NCBI RefSeq assembly: GCF_017591425.1
Contig: NW_024467120.1
Location: 3,224,001 to 3,288,000 of the forward strand
Source: Ochotona curzoniae
Taxonomy: Eukaryota > Chordata > Mammalia > Lagomorpha > Ochotonidae
Direction: 5' to 3'
DNA length: 64,000 nucleotides
Under the pieces are notes generated by a model. The model saw only the letters and a program-made list of their open reading frames with translations, was not told the DNA's origin and searched no databases. Numbering within the stretch: the stretch's first letter is position 1; each line of letters begins with the position of its first letter. The position numbers and the translations under genes were made by a program. Below, piece by piece: positions 12,059 to 24,254 of this stretch.

Positions 12059-12627
12059 GTATTGATTGGCAGAGCAGGCAGGTGCCTCTGAAGGGAATGA
12101 CTGCATGTGTGCTTTTAATACCACATCTAAACATATACAGCAAAGCTGGTGCCAGGTCCAGCAGCAACCACCCTCGACTCAGACATTCCCAGCTCCATGA
12201 AAGTAATCACAACGTCCCCGCTGCATCATCTGAAGCAGAATGAGATCTTTGTCGCCTGCACAGGGCTAGTCAGTGCTCCTCCGCATGCTTACAGCACTGG
12301 CAGATGCTCCTTCAGCCTAACCCACTTGTTCGAGCCTGGCTAATGCTACACACCTGTTAATGGGTAAGGGACACCTTGGGGCTCATACATACCTGGAAAG
12401 ATTAGGGAAAGGAGATATAGCGATCAAGCATTTGATTGACAGCCAAGAACAGAAACAAGCCAATTCCTGGGCTCCTCCAGGAGAGCACAGCAAGAAACAT
12501 GTCCGGGGACTAGTTCATTCAGAACTCCAAAGCTACACAACCAGAGCTGAGCCATGTTCTGGGAGCTGCATTGATGCCACTGAGCAGATGGGACCTGGGG
12601 AAGATCATACCTTAAGGAGTGAGCGAC
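12059..12627. other. Spacer between inverted simple repeats
   Basis: About 570 bp without a recognised repeat or gene, bracketed by complementary GTTT and CAAA tracts. Confidence 0.4.
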
Positions 12628-12669
12628 AAACAAACAAACAAACAAAAATAAGAACAAAAACAAAACAAA
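12628..12669 (+). repeat. (CAAA)n/(CAAAAA)n simple repeat
   Basis: Four to five CAAA units followed by A-rich CAAAA units. It is complementary to the tract at 12013-12058. Confidence 0.95.
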
Positions 12670-12969
12670 AAAGGACCAGCTAGGAAACATCTTAGATTCT
12701 ACAGACCACATGGTCTCTATTGCAATGATCATTCTGCTATTATAGTGAAATAGCCACCCCATACTATAAAAACAAATGGACAAGGCTGTGCCATGGATAA
12801 AACTTTAAAAACAAGCCACACATCAGGATTGGTAGTAAGCGGTAGTTTGCCTTACTCTTCCTTGCACTCATGCTACTGAAAATTCTATATAGAAGTTGAA
12901 GGTGAATTGTTTGCCAAAAGATACAATGAGTGTTAAAGAGCATATAAGGCAGTGTTAACCAACAAGGCT

Positions 12970-13100
12970 TGCGACACTCTGAATTCCTATCTTGACTCCA
13001 CCACTTCCTAGCCGCATGGTCTACAACAACTTACCAAACTACTCAATGCCGCAATTTATTTGTCTACAAATTAAGAATGATCCTAGGTCTTAGCGTGATA
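12970..13100 (+). mobile_element. MIR SINE fragment
   Basis: 'cttgactccaccacttcctagccgcatgg', 'acaacttaccaaactactcaatgccgcaattt' and 'aattaagaatgatcctagg' follow the MIR core order: 'ctgccacttactagctgtg', then 'cctcagtttcctcatctgt', then 'aatggggataata'. Plus strand, truncated. Confidence 0.75.
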
Positions 13101-13104
13101 GTTT

Positions 13105-13860
13105 GAATGCATTCCAGAGCAGACACTCAGGAGCAGGCACTCAGGAAAGAACTTAGGTACAAGCAATTGTGTTTTGACAAATCTCAGGATGTGCAAAAAG
13201 AAATAAAGGTAAGTAAGACAGAGACAGGGAGAGAAGCCCGTGATCGGGGCATTAAGGAGTGCCTCAACTCAGAGGGGCAGTGGAAGGCAGGTGTGTCGAG
13301 ATAATGGCAAGTACCATGGAGGCCAAAATTGGGATGCTTATCATTGCCTGCCCATCATAGCCAACTGTCTAATGGAATTGCAAGTTCTGCAGAGCAAACC
13401 ATGCGGACTGGGACAGGCAATTTGTCTACCACATTGTGGGGTTTTTATCAAGATGATATGACTTAATATTTGTGCAGCACTTAGAAAAAACATGTCTTTT
13501 AACAAATGTCATTTGAGTGACTGCCAAGTAAAGAAAAAAATATATATATCCTTTGGAAAAATAGGAATACTAAGCACAAAAGAAGTCCAATTGGAATTTT
13601 ATACCTGTAGTGGTAATACCAATGGGTTCCACCATGGATTAGGAAGGGAAATGCTGGGCCGCCTGTATGTACATAAGTTGCCACTCCTTAAAGCTGTAAG
13701 TCAGCACTGTAAATGAGAGTAGTTGTTGTCAGTGACTCAACCTGATAAGGGTGGGGACACTGGACATCAAATAATAACTCAGGCCATAGTTAAGGAGTAT
13801 ATGTTTATTACAGTGTAGCTCAGCAATTAAACACACAGGCTGTTCACACAGCAACTACCA
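13105..13860. other. Unique sequence, no recognised feature
   Basis: Nothing recognised. Confidence 0.4.
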
Positions 13861-13861
13861 T

Positions 13862-14192
13862 CCTTTGTTTTACATTTATGTATCTACTTAAGATGGGGCA
13901 AGAAGAGTTGGGAGGGATGGGAGGAGACATAGAGAGACACAGAGAGAATTTTCTATTTGCTGGTTTATTCCCTGAATAGCCTCAATATCCAGAGATGAGC
14001 CAGGCTGAAGCCAGGAGCCTGGAACTCCACCCTGGTCTCCCATGTGGGTGGCAGGGACTCAGGCACTTGAACCATTTTCTGCTGCTTTCCCAGATGCATT
14101 AGTAGGAAGCTGGATCAAAGTGGGGCAGCTAGGGCTTGGGCTGGTGCCCATACGCGGTGCCAGTATCACATTTAGCACAACACTGCACCCCC
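13862..14192 (-). mobile_element. Old lagomorph SINE
   Basis: A diverged minus-strand copy. It has the degraded tail at the left, a GA-rich tract (13920-13945), 'ccaggctgaagccaggagcc' (14000-14020), 'ctgctgctttcccag' and a head ending near 'gcacaacactgcaccc'. Confidence 0.85.
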
Positions 14193-14194
14193 AT

Positions 14195-14645
14195 TTGTAT
14201 TATTTTTATACAAGTAAATAGAAATTTCCTCTTTCCCATTGTTAGTCCTCCAGCATCTAAACCTAGCAGGATATTAGCCATTTCCCCTCTTGTTGTCAGC
14301 ATCACATTTAGCTAGCTCTGTTCATAAATGAAGGGCCCGAAATGCATACCGTGCTGTTTGATCTTCCCTTGTTTACAATGATCTTGACCTCAATTTTGTT
14401 TGTTCTCATCCTATCATGTCTCTCACATAGCCTCAAAGCCTCCACTCTCACTTTTCTGTGTAGTTTTCAAAGGTATGCACACATTCCTCCTTTTTTTTAG
14501 CAGGGTGTCTGGCTACTGGTGGGCTCTGTCTGCGGAAGGGAAAGTCTGATCACATAGGTGAGAAGGTTGGAGACCAAGAGATTCCCCAGTCACAGCAGCC
14601 ACAAGAGAACAGGAGCACAATGGATATGAGTTCTGGATCCTTTGT
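14195..14645. other. Unique sequence, no recognised feature
   Basis: Nothing recognised. Confidence 0.4.
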
Positions 14646-14650
14646 GATTT

Positions 14651-14966
14651 TTAAAGATTTATTTATTTTCATTAGAAAGGCAAATAATATTTATGGAAAG
14701 AGAGACAAAGAGGAAGATTTTATAGATCTCACAGAGAGAGATCTGTTGGAGCTGAACTGATCCGAAGCCACGAGCCAGGGGCTTCTTCGAGGTCTCCCCT
14801 GCAGGGGTGAAGGGTTCCAAAATTTTATGCCACCCTCTACTACTTTCCCAGGCCATAAGCAGGGAGCTGAGTGAGAAGTAGGGCAGGCAGGATGGGAAGC
14901 GGTGCCCATATGGGATCCTGGTATTTGCAAGGTGAAGATAGAGCCACTGAGCCATTGTGCTGGGTC
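14651..14966 (-). mobile_element. CSINE
   Basis: A minus-strand copy of intermediate divergence. The tail is at 14651-14680 and the head ends 'gccattgtgctgggtc'. A weak duplication, 'gttctggatcctttgt' before and 'gttctgggtctttagt' after, is consistent with retroposition. Confidence 0.9.
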
Positions 14967-15234
14967 TGGGTTCTGGGTCTTTAGTCCCTAGGAGTTTCAG
15001 ATCGTGACAGATGAAGGGTTGGATTTAAGGGACAGAGTAAAGAACAGAGTGCCTGAACAAGTTGGTTCTTATTTCCAAACTCCTCTGTAAATCCTAAGCA
15101 ACAGTGTGTGGCATAGGTTGGTAGCAGAAAGAAAAAGCTCACAAGTCTTTCAGGGCCCTTGAGTGAGTGAGAATGGCATGAAGCATAGTCCTGCATAGCC
15201 TCATCATGCCCCCACATCACTGAAATGGAGTGAT

Positions 15235-15469
15235 CAGGGCAGGCGTTTGGACAGCCTGCCGCTTAAACTGCCTCTTGGTGTGCTTGTATGCGAGTCCCAC
15301 CTCTGAGTCCTGGTTCTAACTTCCTGTTAATGCATATCCTGAAGTCAGAGGTAATAGCTGAAGTACTGGGTTCCCACCACTCTCCCTAATTGAATTCCTG
15401 CCTCTTGACTTTGACCCAACACACAGCCCTTGCTTTTGTGGGAATTTGGTGAGTGAACCAGCGAATGGG

Positions 15470-15508
<39 letters not shown>

Positions 15509-15545
15509 TTTCTCTCAGAAAACAAATCAATAAATGAATGAGAAT
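15235..15545 (+). mobile_element. Old lagomorph SINE with expanded CT tract
   Basis: A plus-strand diverged copy. It has 'gtgagtgaaccagcgaatggga' just before the CT tract and 'caataaatgaatgag' at its end. The intrinsic CT-rich region has expanded into a perfect microsatellite (15472-15506). Confidence 0.8.
15472..15506 (+). repeat. (CT)n microsatellite
   Basis: A perfect 35-bp CT dinucleotide run inside a SINE. It is probably length-polymorphic. Confidence 0.97.
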
Positions 15546-15549
15546 AATG

Positions 15550-16815
15550 TTCAGAGATATTCCCAGAACATAGCAAATTGTCTCAGCAAAAATGCTTTTA
15601 CCTGTAAGAAACTGAAGCCAAATGAAAATGACTTTTAAAAAAAGAAGAAAACTTAATATTCTAGCAAAGAAAATGTCCTAGATGGCAGAAAGGCCATCCA
15701 GGATTCAGTGCCTCATTCAGCCAGTTTTCATGTGTCATCATGTGTTTGGGCTGGCTTTCCCACTGTGGAAGTGCTGGCTGTCTCCTCACAGCTCAGACAC
15801 AACCACCCAGAGGAGGGGGAGACCACATCTTGATAGCGGTCTCTCAGGGGTGAGAAAACATTTCTCAACAGGTCCCCAACAGATCTTCCATTACAGCAGA
15901 GCACACATCCAATGGCAAGAGGACTAGCACCATGTTGGCTTAGAAGGGTTGGGTTTCAGATGGGTCTGGACTAGGGTTAGAGTCAACCAGCTCTGGAGTC
16001 ACACAAGGGAAGAGCAGATTCCAAACCAAATTAGGGCTTTTCTGAACTAGAAGGAAGGTAGAGTGAATGTTGGGTGACACCCAGCAGTGGGCCATTGGAG
16101 ATGCAGTAGTTAAGACCCATCTGCCTCTCACTCCCCTGTTGTCTGCCAGCCTTTTCTCCCTTTGTGAAGGTGACTACACTTCTGCGAAAAGACAAGAGGT
16201 CTTTCATTCCTCAAGTTTGAAGAAAAGTGCAAGAGTATAAATGTGGTAGGAAAGAGCGAGAACTGGGTGGGTTTTTTTCCTTGCATTGGCATGGTTTCAT
16301 CTGTTTTTTCCTCTTTGGAAAGAAGGACATTAGAAGTTAGATAGGCATTTGGTAGCTGAAGGGGTTGGCACAACTCTTTGCAAGTTTATTATAGCAGTTA
16401 CCTTATAGTGAGCTGCTTTAGTAGGTATGCCTCCTCTTCATGTTGTGTGCCCATTACAGGCAGGAGATATGACTATTCTTCACCCTAACAGTGCAATGCT
16501 CCCTGTCTTGCCAGTGCTGCATAGGTGCCCACCTTGACTGGCAGTGTGGTTGGAGACGGATCAGTTGTTCAGACTGTCTGGTTTATGCTGCGCAGATGTT
16601 TCTACTCTTTGCTGGTTGGGTTCCTTTTCTAGGTCCTACTTGTTGACATTATTTTGGGAGAGGAACTGTTCTAATCTAAAGATTCCTCCCCACACATGAA
16701 CCTGCTCCTTAATCTGTGAGTCATCGCTTCTCTCCTGTATTTTTAGTTGTGGTCTTATTTTCATGGCTATGTCCTCAACCAGCTTTGAATTCCTGAACAT
16801 CCCTCTATGCCTTAT
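15550..16815. other. Unique sequence, no recognised feature
   Basis: Nothing recognised in about 1.3 kb. Confidence 0.35.
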
Positions 16816-16817
16816 AA

Positions 16818-17150
16818 TTAAAAAAAAAAAGATGTATTTATTCATTTGAAAGAGTGACAGAAGAAGAGAAAGAGAGAGGGAAGGAGGAAAAGGGAGAGGG
16901 GCAGGGAACACAAATCTTCTATTCACTGATTCACTCCCCCAAATGGCTGCCAATAGTTGGCATTGAGTTAAACCAAAGCCAGGAGGCAGGAACTCCCTCT
17001 GAGTCTCCACTATTGGTGGCAGGGTCTCATGTACTTGGGCCATTATCTGCTGTTTCCCAGGCACACTAGCAGGGAGCTGAATTGGAAGTGGAGTAGTGGG
17101 GACTCAAACAGTCACTCTGATATGGGAATGAGTTAGCTGCACCTTAACTA
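16818..17150 (-). mobile_element. Old lagomorph SINE
   Basis: A minus-strand copy with an A-run flank (16819-16830), a GA-rich tract (16855-16905), 'aaccaaagccaggaggcagg', 'ctgctgtttcccaggc' and a head near 'tgatatgggaatgagtt'. Confidence 0.87.
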
Positions 17151-17159
17151 TGTCTCATT

Positions 17160-18280
17160 CCATAGGTTAGCTAAGATCTTTTCACTGTTGTAATACCACT
17201 GTGTCTTTTGCTCTTGGTTGAAGTTGTCATTTCCTCTTTCACTGTTCTCAAATTCATATTTCCTATCAGTCTTCCCCTCTTCTGAGGACTATCATGACCA
17301 TTGTTCTGCTTTTGCCAATCACCATCTTATCTATTATGAAGAAGTGGCCACCACCAAGCACACATTTCCATCAACTGGCAAACGATGCTTTATGTGTCCA
17401 CAGAAAAAGGGAACAAACACAAAAGGATCAATCCTGGACTTACAAATGCCTCATACAAATTGCCAGTTGCACACAATCCCCCTTGTCCCATTACCACATT
17501 CATTGCATATAAACCAAGGGGTTACACATGCACAAATTCAATGAGCAGAAGCTCATCAAGTAGAAACCGAATGTTCTTCTCCCCTCTACAGCTGATCCTA
17601 GTTTGTACCCATGCAAATGGATGCTGGTATTTCTGTAACTTTACTGAGCTTATAAATTCACACACAAAAAAACACTAACACCCATATTACAGTAGTATCC
17701 TTAGTTCACCTTACCATGCAAAGATGTTGCAAAATATTTGGTGGAGTTAACACCCATCTGGCCACCTCTCCATGAACTAGCCACAGCAGCAGAAATTGAG
17801 AAATAAATTCCAGGCATGCCTTATGATTTATTTGGTCTGTGAGCTTTAAACTAAAGCCTTAATTTTCAACATAGTCCTATTTAATTTTCAGAGAAGGTTG
17901 CTGAGGAGCAAACCGGCTGTGCCTGTTCCACTGCAGTGTAAAAGGCTGTGTGAGGCTCCTGAAAGCCTGCTGTTGCTTTTGCAGATTCGTGAAGTTGAAT
18001 TCTCTTTTGCAAATTATATTTAATACCATAGGTATGTTGTCATTACTTCTTTAGGGCATTGTGGAGATTACTATTTAGCCTGATGCTGTGATTTGTGTTT
18101 GCTCTGAATGTGTTTCTTGAAGTTTCATGTTGTCAGGTCTAAATAGTAGATTACATCATTTTTACAGAGAAGGGACATAGCTGAAAGTGGTTAGTTCATT
18201 GGGAGAGCCCCTTTCAGAAGAGATCCGTTTGCTGCATTTGGTTCCTACAACAAGTCATTAGTGGGAGGAAAAAAAAAAAA
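17160..18280. other. Unique sequence, no recognised feature
   Basis: AT-rich. A frame at 17218-17544 (108 codons) overlaps two other frames and has no recognisable domain. Confidence 0.35.
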
Positions 18281-18287
18281 GGTTTAG

Positions 18288-18620
18288 GGGCCACATGGTG
18301 GCGTAACTGGTTAATCCTCCACTTACAGCACCAGCATTCTATTTGGGCACCAGTTTGCGTCCCAGTTGCTCCACATGCTACCAAGCTCCCTGTTTGTGGC
18401 CTGGGAGAACAGAGAGGATAGCTCAAGTCCTTAGGCCCCCCACACCCACATGGAAGATCCAGAAGAATCTCTTGGTTCCTGGCTTCTTATCCATTCAGTT
18501 CCAGCCATTGTGGTCATTTAAGGAATGAACCAGCAGGTGGATGACCTCTTTCTGTCTGTCGCTCTCCCTTGGTAAAAATCTGCCTTTCTAATAACAATAA
18601 ATTAATCTTTAGAGAAAAAA
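18288..18620 (+). mobile_element. CSINE
   Basis: A plus-strand copy starting 'ggggccacatggtggcg' next to an A-run (18269-18280) and ending 'taataacaataaattaatc'. It retains the 'cctgggagaacag' segment, a variant of the usual 'cctgggaaagcag'. Confidence 0.9.
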
Positions 18621-18639
18621 GGAAAGAGCATGCTTGGGT

Positions 18640-18885
18640 CCTGAATCTGTCTTCTGACATTGTATCTCTCCATGGGATTGCCCTGTCCCTCTCATGGCGT
18701 TCCCACCATGCTGCCATTGGCCATCTGAGTTGCAGCCAGAAAGCTCCCACCAAAAGCTGAATCCATGGGGCTGCCTAGGCTGGAACCATCAGACCCTGAC
18801 GCTATGAACTAGATGAGCCTGTTTATTTTAGATGACCTCACTTTAGGTGGTTTGCTGTAGCAATAGGAGATAGGAAGCAGAAGGA
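18640..18885 (+). mobile_element. MaLR-type LTR fragment
   Basis: The 3' end follows the MaLR (MLT1/MST) LTR pattern: 'ctatgaactagatgagcctgtttatttt' (18802-18829) in place of the usual 'gtgagc..ataaacctcttt', then 'ggtttgctgtagcaatagg'. 'ccaccatgctgcc' upstream also fits. Plus strand; the 5' end is undefined. Confidence 0.55.
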
Positions 18886-18889
18886 GACA

Positions 18890-20925
18890 ACTGCGAATGC
18901 TCACTCGTCTGCATTGTGTATACTGCAGTGTGGGTTCTTCTTTTCTCCAGTGTGGAGATGGTCACGTGACTTTGAATACCTGTTCCCAATCGTTTGTACT
19001 TTCCATTCCGGATGAAAGAGAGGAGTTGACTGGAGGTAGAAGTTAAGGGCGTGGAAATCAGTGATTGGAACACGAGTCGAGTACAACCTTAGTGCCCGTC
19101 CCCAAGGGAGTAATTGCAAATAGACTTTGCACCTGCTGGTAACTGACCATAGAAGAGCTTTCTATAATCACTTTAGCAGCTGCAGTCAGGCTTAAGGTAG
19201 TGCTGGGAGTGCAGAAGATATTCAACAACCACTTGTTGAATGGACATGAAGCCTCAAAGAAAGTCTGAAATTTAATGTGCATTACAGAGGAGAATCCCCT
19301 CTTTTTTAGGAAGCGAGTTAAGTCTTAGTACTCTATCTTCTGTTGCTCTTAGAGTCTGAAAGGCAAATTTCCCAAGGTTAGTGCTTGAAAGAGAATGGGT
19401 GCTTTGGGGTGGAAGATCAAGAACGAGGTTACCCAGCTAACAATTTGAGTTTCACAGAAACACATACAGTGGACAGACCAAATACCGGTCTGTTTACCAG
19501 GACAGGATGAATGAAAGGAAATTCTGGGTCCATGAGCTTTGCACTCATTCTTCTCTCTAATTTTGAAATTAGTGCATAATCTGTCTTCATAGTATTCCAA
19601 TCTGCCCTGATATTTTAAAATAAAGCAGAAACTTTTAAATTCATTCTTACACGTCGAAACACACAATGAAATTTTGCTGTAAAACTTCAATGAAGACTAT
19701 GTATGTATCTGGACATGTTATTGATTTATAAAGAGGAAAAAAGAATTGGCTGAAGTCTTAGCAGTCTTGGATATACACTACAAGAGAGTTAAACATGACT
19801 TATCCAAACCAGAACAAATCTGCCTTTCTCTTGTGACTCAGGAAGCCAGTACTGGGGAAAGAACATTGCAGACAGGGGACGAGCCACTGTATGAAGGTGC
19901 TTAGTACAAAACTATTGATGGAAAGATACCCTAACAGTGGAGTTGTCATGCCATGAAACAGACCATTGATCTGGGCTCTCAGGTCATATTCCTAAGGACA
20001 AGAGGATACTACATGATCTACTGAGTGGCAAAAGTAGTGGAAAATCTGCCAAAAGAATGAGACATTGGGCAGGTACTTCGTAAGGTGTGGGACATTAAGC
20101 TCTCTCCTGTAGACTCATGACTTGCAGCTGATCATGGTTTTACTATATGAATCAAACCGAAATGTACATCTCAATATCGAATGAGACACACATGTATGTG
20201 TAAGTGTAAGCCTGTTCACTATTGAGTTTCAGGGTAATTGTGTCTCAATATCTGCGATCAAGAGCACTTTTCTAGAGTTAAAACCTGTCTTCTTGGTTTT
20301 GTTTTTGTTTTTGTTTTTGTTTTTCTCACTATGCTGGCTCCCAAATAGCTATTATTATTATGAAAATGTCATCAACCATTCCTCACCCCATGCTTAAGTG
20401 ATTGCAAGCAAATGAATACACACACAAAAAGTCTACCATTTATTTCGCAGGATGCGATGTTCATCTTCTTTCTCCACTTAGCCCATGCGCAAATAACCTA
20501 CACGTGAAAGAACCACACAATGAAGAACTGCGTGGCTTATCATCAATAGCCTAAGGAAGAGGCGAACAGACAGACTTTGAAACTAATAAGGAGGAGGAGT
20601 ATTTTATGGAGAGACATAGGAAGAACTCTCAGAATAAAAGGCTACTGAGCAAAGCGGGGAAGCATCTAGCACATTAAGACAAAAGGGGGAGTCTGTGATC
20701 AGCAATGGGCCTTCATTTACCATCGTTTTCTACCAGGCTTATTCCTTTTGCCAATGCTTTCACAGTGGAGGAAAGTTGTATGTGCCTGTAGTGATGGAAT
20801 AAGCTATGTAGTTAACAATTATGAATGGAGATAATAGTTAAGATGCAAGTGTGCTTCAAAAGACTCACCAAGAAGTAGATTTAAAACATGCTTATCTTAC
20901 TACAAAAATATTTAGGAATCCATGC
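18890..20925. other. Mostly unique sequence; possible MIR/L2 tail
   Basis: At 19170-19240 the segment 'cagaagatattcaacaaccacttgttgaatgg' resembles the 'gctcaataaatatttgttgaatgaa' end of MIR/L2 elements. A (GTTTTT)n tract sits at 20300-20324. I see no gene or other repeat. Confidence 0.4.
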
Positions 20926-20933
20926 ATGTTGAA

Positions 20934-21054
20934 GGAGTCTTTCAAAAGCTCACAAAGGATGCACAGGATGCAAAAACTATGATTTAAAAAAATCATTTCG
21001 CACCAAAGTAAGCATCATTGAATTGCATTTTCTGTGAACTTTATCAAGTACTCC
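20934..21054. mobile_element. Mariner-like MITE (copy 3)
   Basis: Well-preserved ends: 'ggagtctttcaaaagctcac' at 20934-20953 is an imperfect inverted repeat of 'gaactttatcaagtactcc' at 21036-21054. Between them is 'aaactatgatttaaaaaaatcatttcgcaccaaag', matching the core seen in the other copies. Confidence 0.7.
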
Positions 21055-21059
21055 ATTAT

Positions 21060-22355
21060 TTCAGAGCACGTAGTCTCAACAATGGCAAGCAGGGAGAAAG
21101 AGAAGTCTTCGGAACCAGGTGTTGACAGGTCCATGTTTAATCAGGCTGAAGGGAACCATTGTGACACTAGCTGCAAAACAGCAGCTGCAGGAGCACTGGG
21201 GGTTGCAGATGTCAGGGTCCAGGCTCAAACCTTAATTAGCTTCAGCCCCGGCCCTTAGTCATGAGCCCAGGCACTGGTGGGGCGGGAGTGGGGTACATGG
21301 TCAGTGGGAACACAATCCAAGAACGGTCACGTGATTCGAGTTGGCCGTGTGCCTCTTGGGTATGGCAAGATGGGCTCCGCTGTCTTCCTCCCACGATGCT
21401 TTCTTCCATTGCCCACTCCTCCTCGCCCATGATCCAAAGTTACACTGTTATTAGCAAAAGTAAGTTTCCCTCATTGTTTGGATCACATTTGCTCTAAGTA
21501 TTGTTCACACGCCCGCAACATCAGCACCACACGGGGCGTGGGGGTGGGACTTGTTAGGAATGGAGAACCTGAGGCTGTGCGCAGGCCCACTGAATAGAAG
21601 TCTTCCCATTCATAAGATCCTCATGCGAAACCCGTGCTGTACATGAGCCATGCTAATGAGTCTCAGGAGACTCTTAGAAGCCGCTCTCATCCCCCAGGAG
21701 GCAGCAAGGATACCACGAAGGCTGTGAGGGACCAGCAATGAAAAAGCAGAGGGAAAGGAGCTTGGAGGGACCTACCAGACACACACTGAATGCCTGATGC
21801 AGCAGGAGGTAAATCACCCCCACACACAGACACGAACGTTCACATACACCACCACACTTAGCACCCTCCCACATGCTCGCCACAGCACCTGCTACCCTCA
21901 CATGTGTGCACACTGCCCTCAAACACACGCAGAGAATTGCCTTCCATTGGCACAGCTGACCACCTGCTTATTATACCAGCCAAACATGGAAATGTGAGTT
22001 TTGTGTTTTGGAAAGCTCAGAGATTACAGTCACATAATTTTCTCCTGGTTTCAGTCTTCACAGCAGCATTTGAAAGAAAAGAGAATCAAGCTCATGATCA
22101 AATAGAAAGGGAATATTTGACCTAGAATGGGTCATGCCGAACTAAGAAGACATGTAGACGTATTGGGGACAATGTTGTTGCCAGGATCTTCCCTTCCACA
22201 TTGGCAGGGTTTCTTCCTCCTTCTCTTGTCCCTCTCTGCCTCTCGTAGCACTCCGTCTGTTCTGTCATTGGGCAGAGATCACACAACAATCTGCCCACCA
22301 AAATTTGCAAAAGTTGGGCGTAGGAAAATAGATTTCATTTCATTTGAATTCTGCC
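21060..22355. other. Unique sequence with CA-rich patch
   Basis: A degenerate (CA)-rich segment lies at about 21815-21930. No exon or repeat family recognised. A 115-codon frame at 22127 has no domain I recognise and overlaps the MIR fragment. Confidence 0.35.
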
Positions 22356-22359
22356 CTGC

Positions 22360-22560
22360 AGAGTTGGAAGCCATGGGTTCAAGACCCACGTTGTTGTACA
22401 CTAACAGGAAGGTTTGGAAAATGTGCTTAAAGCTCTCTATGCTTCAATGTAATAATCTATCAATGAGGGGATAATATCTACTTGGAAGCATTTGGGGAAG
22501 AACAAAATGAATGGATGTTTCTAAAAGGTCTGGAATATTGCTGGGCACAGCCAATATAGT
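22360..22560 (+). mobile_element. MIR SINE
   Basis: Follows the MIR order: 'gttggaagccatgggttcaagaccc' (head, B-box like), 'gcttcaatgtaataatctatcaatgaggggataatatctacttgg' (core), 'aatgaatggatgttt' and 'gctgggcacag' (3' part). Plus strand. Confidence 0.75.
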
Positions 22561-22689
22561 CTGTGTGAAAAACCTTCATCTTCTCTAAGCCAATACATAC
22601 ACAGACACACACGCATACAGGTATTTTTATATCTTATATAATTACACAAATAACAATGGACTACATGATAGAGCCTTATTCTGGGGAGT

Positions 22690-23060
22690 ATTGCCTGACT
22701 CAGTTTTCCATCACTGTAATTCAATACACCGACGGACTTTATAAAGAACAGATGTTTATTTGGCTCTCAGTTTGAAGGCTGGGATGCTCAAGGTCATGGC
22801 GCCAGCATCTGCTTGTCTTCCAAGATCCTCAGGCGGGATCTCAACAGAATAGAGGGATCCTGTGGGACATGACATAGCCATGGCCCACTTGACCTTGCAG
22901 GCTCCCAGCACGGCTGTGTGGCTCTCAAGTTTCCAACGTATGAACATTTCCACTGGCGCAAGGATGTAATATTTTATACTTCTACTCTTGACTGTGTTTT
23001 GCCCTGACATGCATATTCTATAATGGTTTTCTATGTATTTACTCATTTCTCACGCACCCT
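22690..23060 (-). mobile_element. MaLR-type LTR (reverse)
   Basis: 'ccatcactgtaattcaatacaccg' followed by 'ggactttataaagaacagatgtttatttggctctcag' and 'gaaggctgggatgctcaagg' matches the reverse complement of MaLR LTR 3' ends ('...aggtttatttggctcacagttctgcaggct'). The right boundary is uncertain. Confidence 0.6.
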
Positions 23061-23069
23061 GATTTCTCT

Positions 23070-23895
23070 GAGCATCCGAGTCCGCAGCCCTATAATTGCT
23101 CACACACTGTATGGTTACAGAATAAATAGCAGCATTTTATCTAAATGAGAAGACAATTCTCTTTTTCATTACTAGAAATTAAACAGCCCTGAAATGAGAA
23201 CCTTGGGGGATATGCTGTTCAGATCATCCAATCCTTAAATATAACTAAAACCATTCATTACCCTCCCCCTACTCCCCATCCCGGAAAAGAACTGTAATGC
23301 AACTGGAAGCAACTTCAGCCAAAAATAAGTTCTGCTCCTAGAGTTCTTCCACCCAGGTCAACTAATATATTACTATGAAAGCAGATTTAATCTAAATCAA
23401 TTAAAAATTGACAGAATGGCACACTTTGATTTTTGGTCATCTGATTATAAATCAAACTTCATCTAAACATAATAATTTTTATTCTCTAAACCTTAAGTGT
23501 AACCACAGACACCTCTTTTTCTGTTGGCTTTGCTTTGTTGTGTCTTTGCTTAGGCACCCCATGGAAGTAAAGTTTAATGATATATGATTCACCCTTGACA
23601 AGTCGTGTTTTGCTTTTCTCAGTTTTCAAGATATTGAAACTTAAGAGCCAAGAGTCACTCACCAATGTTTAATTAGGGTTCTTGGAGCAGACTTCTCAAC
23701 TTGGATTTGGTAATTTAGTCATCAATTTGCGTGGAAGAAACAAACTGCCACCTACCTGCTCCATTCTTGCTGTGTATGCTTACACTCTCCTTTTTGTTTG
23801 GGGCCCCAGTGACTTCCCAAGGTCCCTGTCCAGCTGACACCAGAGCTGTCTTTCTCTGGGACAAGTACCTGGAAGAATACTCATAGGTCTTTTAG
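23070..23895. other. Unique sequence, no recognised feature
   Basis: AT-rich and unannotated. Confidence 0.4.
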
Positions 23896-23911
23896 ATAGG
23901 AAGGTGACATT

Positions 23912-24240
23912 TTTTTTAAAGATTTATTTATTTTTTATTGGAAAGGCAGATATACAGAGAGGAAGAGAGACAGAGAGGAAGATCTTCCATCCAATGATTC
24001 ACTCCCCAAGTGGCTGCAATGGCTGGAGCTGAGCTGATCCGAAGCCAGGAGCCCGGGCTTCTTCCAAGTCTCCCATGCGGGTGCAGGGTCCCAAAGCTTT
24101 GGGCTGTCCTCGACTGCTTTCCCGGGCCACAAGCAGGGAGCTGGATGGGAAGTGGAGCTGCCAGGATTAGAACCAGCACCCATATGGGATCCCGGGCATG
24201 CAAGGTGAGGACTTTAGCCACTACGCTATTACCCCGGGCC
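23912..24240 (-). mobile_element. CSINE with perfect target-site duplication
   Basis: A full-length minus-strand copy, TTTAAAGATTTATTTATT at the tail end and 'ctattaccccgggcc' at the head end. It is flanked by a perfect 14-bp duplication, 'aggaaggtgacatt', at 23898-23911 and 24241-24254. Confidence 0.96.
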
Positions 24241-24254
24241 AGGAAGGTGACATT

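Noticed and set aside
15472..15506. Promoter GAGA/CT element
   Set aside because: It is an expanded CT stretch that belongs to the SINE.
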